NCBI GenBank assembly: GCA_018340805.1
Contig: JACMZG010001911.1
Location: 35,006,652 to 35,070,651 of the forward strand
Source of the DNA: Microvelia longipes
Lineage: Eukaryota; Arthropoda; Insecta; Hemiptera; Veliidae
Length of the DNA stretch: 64,000 nt
Reading direction: 5' to 3'
Position 1 is the first letter of the stretch. The number at the start of each line of letters is the position of its first letter. Positions 46,061 to 59,100 of the stretch are shown piece after piece. A program made the translations under genes and the position numbers. The notes beneath the pieces are model-generated. The model made no database searches and was not told the origin of the DNA. It saw only the letters and a program-made list of their open reading frames with translations.

Positions 46061-49000
46061 GTTTTTACTCTATTTACGTTTGTATATAAATTATAATTTT
46101 ATTAAGGAATTAAAAAATAAATTTAGACTACTTGATGATAGACTGTAATCATCCATCGACATGTATGATACTGGAAAAGCCAAAATCAAATTATCCATGA
46201 TTTTGGATATTTAACTGTTATTTAAAATTGTTCGCAGTTTTCACTTTTAGCAAATTTTCTATAGACTGTAACGCTTATAAGGTAATTCTTATTTTTTAAT
46301 ACAAATTTGTATGATGCAAAATATTTTGCTCATTGTAGCTAAAAACTATGGTAAGTGCTAAATTATAAAACTTTATATTTTTAAGTAAAACTTTAACCCT
46401 ACCAACATTAGCGCTATAAATATTAATTTATGAGAAACAATAATACTTAATAATAAGTTAATTTAATTGATTCTAAAGATTTTAAGGAATGAAGTGGCGA
46501 CATAATGCCTTGGCAGAGAGTGTTTGGAAGGAGAGTCTTAATTAATTAGGCAACTATGCCTCGAAATAACTCGCTTTCTTCTTCAATAACCCTCTCGATA
46601 ATAATAATTTAAGACGTAGAATCAAGAGCGAATTAATATTCGTTCTGGCTCATTTACTCTCCGGTCTCCGTAGCGGAATTACAAAGATAACCTTCTTTCG
46701 GTGGGTTGAGGGGAGTTTTAAAGCGGTAGAAATGACAAATGTAACTTTAATCGGAAGCCATTAGGTTTAAGTTCGGCACCCGGGGCGAGAATTATTGTCA
46801 AAGTTGAGAGGAAAGTCTGCTTTCCAAGGTGATTACTACCCAATTCCCACAGATGAATAATTTGCGAAGATTGGGAGAAAGCAACACTCCTTAAAGTCGC
46901 TAGGAGTAGGTAATTAATGGGATATTGTTTGTAGAGTTGGTCAGGGTCCAATCTAAGAATCCCCTCGCTCCGGCCGGGATCTCCCTTTTAGATAAACACT
47001 TTATATCATTCCCTTTTACTTCTTCCTTTAAAGACTTAGACTACTTTACTAAGATTTGAGCTTAAATCTTTCCCTTTGTGGTACCTGTTACAAGTACTAC
47101 TACTAGCGAACAATAAGGCACCGGCGCCCCCTATACTTTACTAATAACTTGAACAAACTTTCAATAATTTAATAAAATTTACTTTGAGAGAGATACGCCG
47201 ATCTAACAACATCTTAGCAAAGTTTCAAAACATTTTCTTCTTTATCTCTCTTATATTGATTTGAATAGAATTAAGAAGAAAATTATTTCCACCATTTCTT
47301 ACAAATCTATTTTCCATTATATCCTTCTTAACTCACTTCTAATAGAATCAATTCTAGACGTCATTACTAGGTATTGGATGAAACATTACTAATATTAGCG
47401 AGAAATACATTATTACAAGTTCAGCTCTTTAGAAAGCCAGTTGATCTCACAAACTTTTGGCGGTCTGTTGTACACAGGCTGGCTTAGGTATCAAAATTAC
47501 AACAAGGTCAATTAAATGGTTTTTAGCAAATTTTTTAATATAATTTGCTTTTTTTCATAGAAATATTTTTATATATGAAAATGTTAACCATTATAATATT
47601 TTTAGCCGTCACAAATCAATTCTATAATCAGTTTAAATTAGAAAAAAAATAAATAATTAAGGGCTACATTTTAAGGGCCAAAAAATGTTTAAATGATGTT
47701 AAAAGGTATTTAATATAATTTATGACTTGTGGTATCGACTCAACCATTCTATGTTGTTACCATAATCACAAAATGATGGTGAACTCATAAGTCACTTTTA
47801 CTGTTCTTATATGTGCACATTCATTTTTGCTTATTTTACTACTAAGTTAGAGATGGTAAGTTAGCTTTTTTAATTCATGAAAGCAATTGTATTTTTAATA
47901 TTTTAGAATAATACAAATGATAACTTATTTTAAAAGTCTGCGTTATCTTTACTATATCAAATTATTACCTCTTCACAAAGTTGCTTTTTCACCACTAATA
48001 AAAAGACGTCGTCAAGTCATAAAAAAGTTGTCCGACCATTGGAAACTTTTTGTGCTCCTGACACTCCCCCTCCCCACCCTAAATAAAACAGAGTAAGGAG
48101 TTATAACTTTCACCTCACAAGTCTCGGATGCAAAAATAAAGAAAAAATTATAAAAAGAAAATAATAATCTTGGATGTTAAGACAATAGAAAGTCAAACAA
48201 AAGAAGGAGGGGTGAGAGGGAATTTTCAGGATAAACTTCCTTCATTTCACCGGAAAAATGTCGCGATAAATTACTTGCCAAGAAAAAAAGGACAGCGCTA
48301 AGTCGCTAAAAAAGAATAGGGGGTATCGCCATTAAGGTGAAGAAAAAATATTCTTATGGGAGGAGAGGTGCTTCTAGAATTAGCGAAACATGGAAATGCC
48401 GAAACGGCAATAAATATGCCTCTTAGCTTCCTTCCTTTATTTAAGAATGAGCACTCCCAAGAAAAACTGAAAAATATAACCAAGAATAAAAAAACTTGAA
48501 ATAAAACAACTAGGACGACATTCGGGGAGAGACACGGACTTAATAGAAAGCTGATAGGAAACAGCGTGATATATTAAAGACCATTAGTAAGATTATTTAT
48601 TAGCTTCTGACAGAATACACTGGGAGGTAAATCTTGGCTAGGTTGATCCCCTTCCACCCCATCTCAAGCCTTCGTTATAAATATTAACTTGCAGATAAAA
48701 TTTTTCTCCCATATTTCATTTAATCGACTTATTTTTTGGCAACTTGATGGATAAATCTCTCCCTTCCAACTCCTACAGTAATTCGTTATTGGCTCTGTAG
48801 CCAAAAATTTTCTTCTTTTTTACGACCACCCTTTTTATAAAAGGCAACCCATTATTTCAAGATTGATCTAGAAATTAAGGTTTTGATAACTTTTTTGGTA
48901 ATACCATAAATATGTCAAGTTGTAATAATGTGAAAAGTTCAGTTTTAGATTATCATTCCTAAACTTTGCTTTATTTTAATATTTATGATGTTATTTATTC

Positions 49001-50740
49001 CTCTTCTGAAGATAGATGGTTCTTTTACAACATCGGCTATAACAAAGTAAAATACAAATTATCAAAAAATATCGGCAAACTATTTAGGAAATAAATCCTT
49101 TTCAGTTTAATGAAAGAAAAATGAAATATGGAAAAGCGGGTTGAAATAAATTAACATTGTGCTGCAAAGTCAGAGTTTTAATACAGAGTGGGTGTAAGTT
49201 TTGAAGCTTAGAAAAACATTTATATCGATGCTATTAAAAGAGGACAGACACGCTAAGGCATCTGTATTAAATCAAAGTTCGGTCCCTGAGGAAACAGAGA
49301 GATTCCCCAAGCAGGCAGTACCTTGAATGTTTCTGTCTGAATTGAAGAATCCGCCAACATCGATTCTTGCTGTTGGATTTGGTATATATCACTCTGGATT
49401 GGTTTTGGCTTAAGGCAAATTAATCATGTTATTAATCAGTAAATAACTTTTAGTTTCATTTAGCAGGACAAGATTTCTCTAGATTTATTCTATAGATTTA
49501 TTTATCTCTAGATTTATCTATGAGATATTATTAAAAATAAGGAGTATACGGTCCTGTAGGAGCTACTTGGGTGTAGAAGCTACGCATTTATTTAGCATAA
49601 TCCAATAGAAAAATGAAAATTAATAATGCTACTGCTGAATTTATAAAGCATAAACATTAGCTTTGAGTAATTAAAGTGGCCCTATCGACTCCAGACCGAT
49701 TTTATTCGACTCAGAGCATCGAAACTTTTAAAACGATACCCTAATCGAAATTTATTGTTACCAAGCATCTTGGTCAAGTCAATAGTCAGTCAACAATTCC
49801 TGCACTAATATAATCATACTTCCAAGCCGAGTAGTCTTATTTCTTTTTTTGGTATTATTTTGGTATATATAAAAAGAACTTTATGGAATCCATAAAATAA
49901 CTTTCCTGAACCAAACTTTTATGAAATTTAATTTAAAATTTTCATTTTACTTTCAGTTTAATACTTTGGTAAAAAGATAGTTGATTTTACTAATCTAAAC
50001 TTTTTTCTTAAATTAAGTTTTGTTTTTATAAATTAATTCTGTTGATAACTTTACATATTAGAAGACTTTGAAGTTAATTTACTAATATTTCCCTCTTTTA
50101 AGTTTTTTTTTAAAACCACAAAGAATCAGATGAAAAGGAGGTAAGAATGTTATCAACATGTTCAGCTCATCTCCTCCATTGTTTCAACTTTAGCTTTATA
50201 AGACTTAAAAGTTGTATTTTTTTTAAAAAGCTAGAAGTTTTGGAATGAGGTAGGAGAGTCTGGGATTAAGTTTAAAAATTTTACAATGAGCCCCCTTTTC
50301 TCCTTTTTACTTCACTAGTTTATTGTTTTTTTTTAAGGAGGGACTTGATTCCCGGTAAGAAACAAGTCAAGAAGCATATTACCCCGACCTTCTTAGCAAA
50401 AATCTCATTTGCAAACTTGAGTAAAAAAATAAAAGGAAGTAAAGACTATACCCCTTTCTCTTATCTTATCATTTCTAAGGCTTTTTTACACTTCTCCTAC
50501 ATCTCGCCTTTCTTTGTTATTATCCTTCTTGTATTTCATTAAAAAGAGAATAGGAAAAAATGTATCTACTGAAGAACATAAACACTACTACTATTTTCAA
50601 GACAACCTGCAGCGTTTTCTTTTTCCATCTTTATGTCGTTTTTTTCTTTTCTTTAAATCATTTAACTATTTTATTCATTTTTAAAAAGGATGGCAGGATT
50701 AAGATATATTTTAAATTAACTTTTTTTAGTAATCCCAGAG
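46061..50740. other. Non-coding DNA with higher-GC unique islands at about 46480-47110 and 48180-48800
   Basis: The two islands are less AT-rich and lack repeat structure and long open frames. The minus frame 46718-46951 is intact but resembles no family. Low-complexity poly-T/A and Lys-rich frames occur at 50345-50542. The islands are candidate regulatory DNA or old exons; I cannot tell which. Confidence 0.35.
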
Positions 50741-50749
50741 TATATAGTA

Positions 50750-50812
<63 letters not shown>

Positions 50813-50817
50813 ATATA

Positions 50818-50866
<49 letters not shown>

Positions 50867-50882
50867 TATTATATATATATAT
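50741..50882. repeat. Interrupted (AT)n microsatellite
   Basis: Long TA runs broken by TAGTAA, ATGTA and TATTATA. The Ile/Tyr-repeat open frame across it (50560-50901) is an artefact. Confidence 0.95.
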
Positions 50883-53600
50883 ACCCTTGGTAATACTATA
50901 AACAAACTTCAGAATTAGATATGTTTATTTCTTATTAAATGCAATTAGCTACGATCACTTTAAATCTTTATTGCAAAATGCATTTATTTTGTTGTATTTA
51001 TCATTTTCTTTAAACCCTTTAACAAATATAATGATTAAAAACTTAAATTTATTACTCTTCAAAAACAAAAATTTGAAATTTCAATAAAGTTAAGTTTAAA
51101 ATAAAGTAATTTTTCCGATTAAAAAGTTGAGATAGAATAAACATTTTTGGCCTAGGTTAACCTCAAAAAAAAATTAGATTAATTAAGAAGAAATTTGACA
51201 AAAATGTAGTTCTAAAGAAAATTCAATATTACATCAGCCACCATTTTGAAAATATAATGTGTACATGTTGAGAGACTATAACCCTCGAATTTTACTGTAT
51301 TCGACCTATGACTTATCGTTAGAACGCATAAAAACAGAATTAGTTAAAATAAATTGATGGCTATTTAGATTTTAATTGCAAGTCATCGGCGAAAAGATAT
51401 GTATTTGTATATAAACGCGATAACGTTACATGCAAAAGTATGAATTTTTACCGCCAAAATCAATATTGCAATGATATAAAACATGGAATATATTTCTAAT
51501 ACTCTTATGAAGAATTAAAATCATTAAAATATAGGCTGTCTAAAGGTATTTTTAATACGCTCCTGAACATATAAAGATATTGTCAGCATTATTTAAGTCA
51601 ATGGCAATTTGATGTAATATTTTCTAAGGTTTAATTAACCTTAAGTTTTAATAGCCTAGAAGTTGGGTTACTTTATTAATATGGTAGAGAGTAGGGAGAC
51701 AGAAGTCATTTCCTTCTAAGCTTAGGGTTAGCATGACATTCTGAGGACAAGTGAAGGGAAGTCTCCTACATTGTAAGGTACTGATGTGCACCGTACCCTA
51801 CTTTACTTACTTGAACTATATCAAGTTCAAGTACAGCACATACAATATTTTATCTTTCAAGAATCAATTATTAAATACATTTAATAATAAAATTAAAAAT
51901 ACATTAAATAAATCTATTTTTAAATATAAAGTAATTTTCTTTACATTTATATAACTTAAAAATTGTATTTATTATATTTTGTTAAATAAATAAAGCTTAA
52001 ATATTAATTTGTTTTTTTATCGTCCGTATAAGTGAATTCACAGGTTATATAAAATATCTTAATTATGGAAAGGACAGAGATTAAATGAAATTATTTAATT
52101 TATAATTAAAATATGTTTGTAATATCATAATTATTAACTAGTATATATTTTTATGATTACAAACCTATATTTCAACATTTCAAAATATTTTAACCATAAA
52201 GTTAAAACGAAGTAAAATAAAGTAAAAGAGAAAAATAAATAAATTAAAAAATCTTGTTTCAATCCAGTAGGAAGTTTTTTTTATAAAAGAGGAATTGAAA
52301 GGTAAGATGGGGAAGAGGAATTTTATATTTAGTGATACATCGACAAGGAGTTTTCATTTCATATGAACACCCAACTCCAACTCAAAAAAAGGAATTCAAA
52401 ACTCAGTATTTAAATAGATAAAGAGTTTGGTGATGAACTTTATAAAAGCACCACAGAAACAAGTTAATGAAATTAAAGAAAAACAAATCTAAACCTTTTC
52501 TATATGAGAACATTTTGAGAGTATGAGGAAATTTTTTCCAACAAAAAAAAATTAAGAGTAAAAGAGTCTGTAGTTGACTGCCTGCCTCTCTGTATAATTA
52601 GTAAACATTTTCCCCTATAAACCTGCCCCCTCCCCTTTAACTGACTTTGCAAGAACTTATCAGAGATATGTTAGGAGTTAGAAATATATATTTTCTGTTA
52701 TTGTTGTACCTAAAATTAAAAAAGGCAGAGAGAGGATTGTAATGGGAAGGGAAAATCATGTTTTCTAAGAGTGAAGGTTTTTCTCTAAGTTTGAAGTTTT
52801 GTTTTACTCTCTAAAGCAGGATCAACCTACTGTTCATTTTTATTATGTTTTTTTTGTTTTTTAAACACGAGTATTAAAATTGAAATGAAGCAAACATCGG
52901 TCCAGAGATAATGATTTTAATCCATAACAAATGAAGTTAGTTTAGTATAGTGTCTTGCATTATAACTGATAAAGTGCCAAAATGGCAAATGTTAGACCTC
53001 TGCAGTAGATCAGTCAAAATCTTGTGGTTTGAACGAACTAGAAAGAATTATTTGCTGTTATAATCATTTTATTTCTTAAGGTGTAAAAAGTGATTCGGTA
53101 TTGTTTGTCTATTTTGATTGTTATTTAATTTTAAGATAATTTAATTTGGGGATACAAATTTGTAATTATCTTTTTTCTTTTACTTATGTTTTGCAAACTA
53201 TATGAATGAATAAATAAATCGATCAAAATTAACTTTATGGCCTATCTCCATAAAGATATGACTTACATAAAAGACAAAATCTTGAATAAATGTTCCTCAT
53301 ATAGGTTTCCCCTATAATTAATGCACTTGTCTTAACGCTACTGCCTAATGACTCATGTACATCTTCTACTCTCTGAGGCTTACTTTGTAATTAACACAGA
53401 TCCTTAAGTTTTCATATATCAAAGAGTACTAATACACTATGTTGAAGCTCTTAGTTTATGGTCACAATAAATTTGCAATTATTTCTCACGTACGTACGTT
53501 TTAAAAATTTAATACAATTTTTTAAATTTAAAATTAATTTATAAATTGAGCATACTTTAGTATGCTATATAATAGTATACTATAATTATTATTAATCATA
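50883..53600. other. AT-rich non-coding DNA
   Basis: No gene, RNA or structured repeat is recognised. Confidence 0.4.
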
Positions 53601-53784
53601 TAGTCATATTATTTGATAAATAATCATTTATATGTATGGGTAGATATATTTAGATTACTTAGTCATATTATTTGATAATAATCATTTATATGTATGGGAA
53701 TAGATATATTTTAGATTACTTAGTCATATTATTTGATAAATAATCATTTATATGTATGGGAATAGATATATTTTAGATTACTTA
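53601..53784 (+). repeat. ~60-bp tandem repeat, three copies
   Basis: Copies start at 53601, 53660 and 53721 with TAGTCATATTATTTGATA and run through TTTATATGTATGGG and GATATATTT. They differ only by 1-2 bp indels. Confidence 0.9.
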
Positions 53785-54394
53785 TTGTGACCAAGCAGGA
53801 TTAAAGATTTGTAATGACAGATGGACATTTTTTTATACCTCGTTAGTTGAAAAAAATGTTAGTTATGTTACCAACACATGCAAATGTAATGAAGATGCAA
53901 TCATAATTTGGTTTTAAGTAAAATGTAGTTTTACTATTATTCAGTTGAAATCATTATTTTATGACCCAACAATTCATAGTTAGAATAAAAAGAATAAATT
54001 ATTGTAAAAGAAAAAAGAAGCAATTGCAATGTAATGCAAGTTAAAATATTATCATCTCTTTAACCTAGTTGGTTGTTTTCCTCAACAGATCGTAGCACTT
54101 GTATAAAACCAGCCAAGACCAAACCATTGTTTCATACACTCTACTATTATGTGTACCATGCTTACCCTTCATAACATAGAGTTTTACATAAACACAATGT
54201 TACAATACCGCTTTTTTCTTCTTGAAAAAACGGAATTTGACGCAAATTTATTTCTCTAAGTGATAATAAGATCAACTAAATTTTATTTTAAGTTGCCTTC
54301 TTAAAAATATCCCCTTTTGCATTTTACTTGTTCTCATTAATACCGTAGGCATATACAAGAAGTATTTGCGTTTTCCAAAGAAATAATAATAAGC
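53785..54394. other. AT-rich non-coding DNA
   Basis: Nothing is recognised. Confidence 0.4.
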
Positions 54395-54660
54395 CTGGAA
54401 TTTCACCTGAATTAACTTTTTCAGGTGTTTTTAAATCTTCCAGAGTGATTTTTACAAAGTTTCAGTCAGTATGTGTGTCTGTTACCATCGTACCTTCCAG
54501 AGTGCTTATGCTATAGAATTGATACTTGGTGGAAAAATCGAAAAATTGATATCGATATAATCGGTAATAATCGATAATTGAATTGATACTTGTTAGGTAC
54601 GGGAAAAAATATACCATTATAACCGAAAATGAGAGGATAATTGTCGAAAATTTATTTAGT
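54395..54660 (+). repeat. Dispersed repeat family R1, copy
   Basis: It contains TTTTTCAGGTGTTTTTAAAT, TATGTGTGTCTGTTACCATC and GAATTGATACTTGGTG in R1 order. The following 54655-54720 (GAATACGCTGCGCTCATCC) is an R2 fragment. Confidence 0.5.
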
Positions 54661-54866
54661 ACCCGATTTTTATCGAATACGCTGCGCTCATCCTTACCAC
54701 TTTACACTCGATATGATGAACGATGATGAAGGAGGCAATATGATGAAAAGACCACTACAAATGTGCATACGTTAAAAATGTCCTAGTATTACTATAATTA
54801 AAATAATAATTATAGTTACTATAATTAGGGTTTTATTATTGTTTTTTAATAATTTCATTATTCCCA

Positions 54867-55010
54867 AATATATATATATATAGTATAGTATAATATATAT
54901 CTTATATAGGAATATATAATTATTATAATATATAGTATATATTGTTATATATATAAGTATATATATAGATATATATATATGTATATATTAGTATATGATA
55001 TATTATAATT
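54867..55010. repeat. Degenerate AT/TATA simple repeat
   Basis: Mixed TA runs with TAGTA, GTATA and CTTATATAGG interruptions, followed by a short GT run at 55019-55030. Confidence 0.85.
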
Positions 55011-55870
55011 ATCGAGTTTGTGTGTGTGTAGTGTATACATGTACATAAATGTTTTACATAACTGCGATAACTTGGTAAAAACCAGTCATCAGGAGGTCTG
55101 AAAAACAGAGGTAAAAAAACTGATGAATCAGTTGAAATTGGACAAACACATTACTTTTCTCCGACATAAATAAGAAAAATATATGTTTCATTAAATCTTA
55201 ATTTCAAAAATTAAAGAAATAAATATAGAGATGATTTATGGTATTGATGCAATATGTTTGCAAAAATAGCTCGTTACTTTTAAGAACCTAAGTTAAACTT
55301 AGATAAGTGTCATGAAAATCTGTCTCAGCAAACTGTTTATTTAAAATTTCAGAGCTATAATGCAGTCAACAGAAACGCGTTTTCTTATAAATACTTATTA
55401 CTACCCATATAGCTAATCGGCACATATTCCATATGAGCTGTAAAGTTTATCACGCTTTGTGGACGAGAACTACATATCATAAACATGTAAAACTGGAATC
55501 CTAATACGTTATAATTTCCTAATAATAAAGTGATCTCTTGAAAAGGGGAAGTGCTGTATGACCATGTTGTACGAATGTAAAAAATTATGTATGACTAAAT
55601 GAGCAAAATTTAGATATGTAATATGTTAAAGTCTGTCTTTTAAAATTTAAGATACCAATCGCCTGTAGTACTACGTGGAGCAGGCGCTCTAAATATATGT
55701 ATAAAAAATATAAAAAAAATGCAGTCAACGAAGTCTTTATGCACGATATTTATAAGTCGAAGCCAATCATTTATTACATTGATATTCATACTCTATTTTA
55801 TTTATTAAATTAATTATTTATTTAAATTAATTATTTTTTAAATTAATAATTTAATTTATAATTAATTAAT
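55011..55870. other. AT-rich non-coding DNA
   Basis: Nothing is recognised. The end (55800-55870) is almost pure A/T. Confidence 0.4.
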
Positions 55871-56076
55871 AGTGACGTAATAATGCTCGTAATTACGTAA
55901 TATTTATAAATTCGTAACATTTTTCAAAAATTTCCAAAAATCCCTGGGCCAACGATACCGTAATAATTACGTCATAATTAGTAATACATACACCGAAAAT
56001 AGAAAAAATTAACGTAATCAGATACGTAATAACTGTAAAAAACTGTAATAGAAATCTCTGGCCAATTACGTAACAG
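55871..56076. promoter_or_regulatory. Cluster of ACGTAA/ACGTCA motifs just before the satellite
   Basis: Six sites occur in about 200 bp: GTGACGTAA (55872), ATTACGTAA (55892), ATTACGTCAT (55966), TAACGTAATC (56010), ATACGTAAT (56022) and ATTACGTAAC (56065). They resemble bZIP (CREB/PAR type) sites. Two GGCCAA-bearing blocks, AAATCCCTGGGCCAA (about 55938) and AAATCTCTGGCCAA (about 56052), suggest part of this is a ~115-bp direct duplication. Function is speculative. Confidence 0.3.
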
Positions 56077-56122
56077 GGGGGGAGGTCCTCATGTGTGTGG
56101 CCCAGACAGCCACTACTACACT

Positions 56123-59100
56123 CCATCAAAGACCAGAATTCTATTGGATTAAATTATTCTAGTGATTCCGATGATGCAAGTCTAAAATCCATCAAAGACC
56201 AGAATTCTATTGGATTAAATTATTCTAGTGATTCCGATGATGCAAGTCTAAAATCCATCAAAGACCAGAATTCTATTGGATTAAATTATTCTAGTGATTC
56301 CGATGATGCAAGTCTAAATCCATCAAAGACCAGAATTCTATTGGATTAAATTATTCTAGTGATTCCGATGATGCAAGTCACAAATCCATCAAAGACCAGA
56401 ATTCTATTGGATTAAATTATTCTAGTGATTCCGATGATGCAAGTCTAAAATCCATCAAAGACCAGAATTCTATTGGATTAAATTATTCTAGTGATTCCGA
56501 TGATGCAAGTCACAAATCCATCAAAGACCAGAATTCTATTGGATTAAATTATTCTAGTGATTCCGATGATGCAAGTCACAAATCCATCAAAGACCAGAAT
56601 TCTATTGGATTAAATTATTCTAGTGATTCCGATGATGCAAGTCTAAAAATCCATCAAAGACCAGAATTCTATTGGATTAAATTATTCTAGTGATTCCGAT
56701 GATGCAAGTCTAAATCCATCAAAGACCAGAATTCTATTGGATTAAATTATTCTAGTGATTCCGATGATGCAAGTCTAAAATCCATCAAAGACCAGAATTC
56801 TTGGATTAAATTATTCTAGTGATTCCGATGATGCAAGTCACAAATCCATCAAAGACCAGAATTCTATTGGATTAAATTATTCTAGTGATTCCGATGATGC
56901 AAGTCAAAATCCATCAAAGACCAGAATTCTATTGGATTAAATTATTCTAGTGATTCCGATGATGCAAGTCACAAATCCATCAAAGACCAGAATTCTATTG
57001 GATTAAATTATTCTAGTGATTCCGATGATGCAAGTCTAAATCCATCAAAGACCAGAATTCTATTGGATTAAATTATTCTAGTGATTCGATGATGCAAGTC
57101 AAAAACCATCAAAGACCAGAATTCTATTGGATTAAATTATTCTAGTGATTCCGATGATGCAAGTCTAAAATCCATCAAAGACCAGAATTCTATTGGATTA
57201 AATTATTCTAGTGATTCCGATGATGCAAGTCTAAAATCCATCAAAGACCAGAATTCTATTGGATTAAATTATTCTAGTGATTCCGATGATGCAAGTCTAA
57301 AAATCCATCAAAGACCAGAATTCTATTGGATTAATTATTCTAGTGATTCCGATGATGCAAGTCTAAAAATCCATCAAAGACCAGAATTCTATTGGATTAA
57401 ATTATTCTAGTGATTCCGATGATGCAAGTCACAAATCCATCAAAGACCAGAATTCTATTGGATTAAATTATTCTAGTGATTCCGATGATGCAAGTCACAA
57501 ATCCATCAAAGACCAGAATTCTATTGGATTAAATTATTCTAGTGATTCCGATGATGCAAGTCACAAATCCATCAAAGACCAGAATTCTATTGGATTAAAT
57601 TATTCTAGTGATTCCGATGATGCAAGTCACAAATCCATCAAAGACCAGAATTCTATTGGATTAAATTATTCTAGTGATTCCGATGATGCAAGTCTAAAAT
57701 CCATCAAAGACCAGAATTCTATTGGATTAAATTATTCTAGTGATTCCGATGATGCAAGTCTAAATCCATCAAAGACCAGAATTCTATTGGATTAAATTAT
57801 TCTAGTGATTCCGATGATGCAAGTCTAAATCCATCAAAGACCAGAATTCTATTGGATTAAATTATTCTAGTGATTCCGATGATGCAAGTCTAAAATCCAT
57901 CAAAGACCAGAATTCTATTGGATTAAATTATTCTAGTGATTCCGATGATGCAAGTCACAAATCCATCAAAGACCAGAATTCTATTGGATTAAATTATTCT
58001 AGTGATTCCGATGATGCAAGTCAAAATCCATCAAAGACCAGAATTCTATTGGATTAAATTATTCTAGTGATTCCGATGATGCAAGTCAAAATCCATCAAA
58101 GACCAGAATTCTATTGGATTAAATTATTCTAGTGATTCCGATGATGCAAGTCAAAAATCCATCAAAGACCAGAATTCTATTGGATTAAATTATTCTAGTG
58201 ATTCCGATGATGCAAGTCAAAATCCATCAATTCTATTGGATTAAATTATTCTAGTGATTCCGATGATGCAAGTCTAAAATCCATCAAAGACCAGAATTCT
58301 ATTGGATTAAATTATTCTAGTGATTCCGATGATGCAAGTCACAAATCCATCAAAGACCAGAATTCTATTGGATTAAATTATTCTAGTGATTCCGATGATG
58401 CAAGTCTAAAATCCATCAAAGACCAGAATTCTATTGGATTAAATTATTCTAGTGATTCCGATGATGCAAGTCTAAAATCCATCAAAGACCAGAATTCTAT
58501 TGGATTAAATTATTCTAGTGATTCCGATGATGCAAGTCAAAATCCATCAAAGACCAGAATTCTATTGGATTAAATTATTCTAGTGATTCCGATGATGCAA
58601 GTTCCATCAAACCAGAATTCTATTGGATTAAATTATTCTAGTGATTCCGATGATGCAAGTCACAAATCCATCAAAGACCAGAATTCTATTGGATTAAATT
58701 ATTCTAGTGATTCCGATGATGCAAGTCACAAATCCATCAAAGACCAGAATTCTATTGGATTAAATTATTCTAGTGATTCCGATGATGCAAGTCTAAAAAT
58801 CCATCAAAGACCAGAATTCTATTGGATTAAATTATTCTAGTGATTCCGATGATGCAAGTCAAAATCCATCAAAGACCAGAATTCTATTGGATTAAATTAT
58901 TCTAGTGATTCCGATGATGCAAGTCTAAAATCCATCAAAGACCAGAATTCTATTGGATTAAATTATTCTAGTGATTCCGATGATGCAAGTCTAAAATCCA
59001 TCAAAGACCAGAATTCTATTGGATTAAATTATTCTAGTGATTCCGATGATGCAAGTCACAAATCCATCAAAGACCAGAATTCTATTGGATTAATTATTCT

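Noticed and set aside
50560..50901. 113-codon frame with an Ile-Tyr repeat tail
   Set aside because: It is a translation of the (AT)n microsatellite and low-complexity T-rich sequence.
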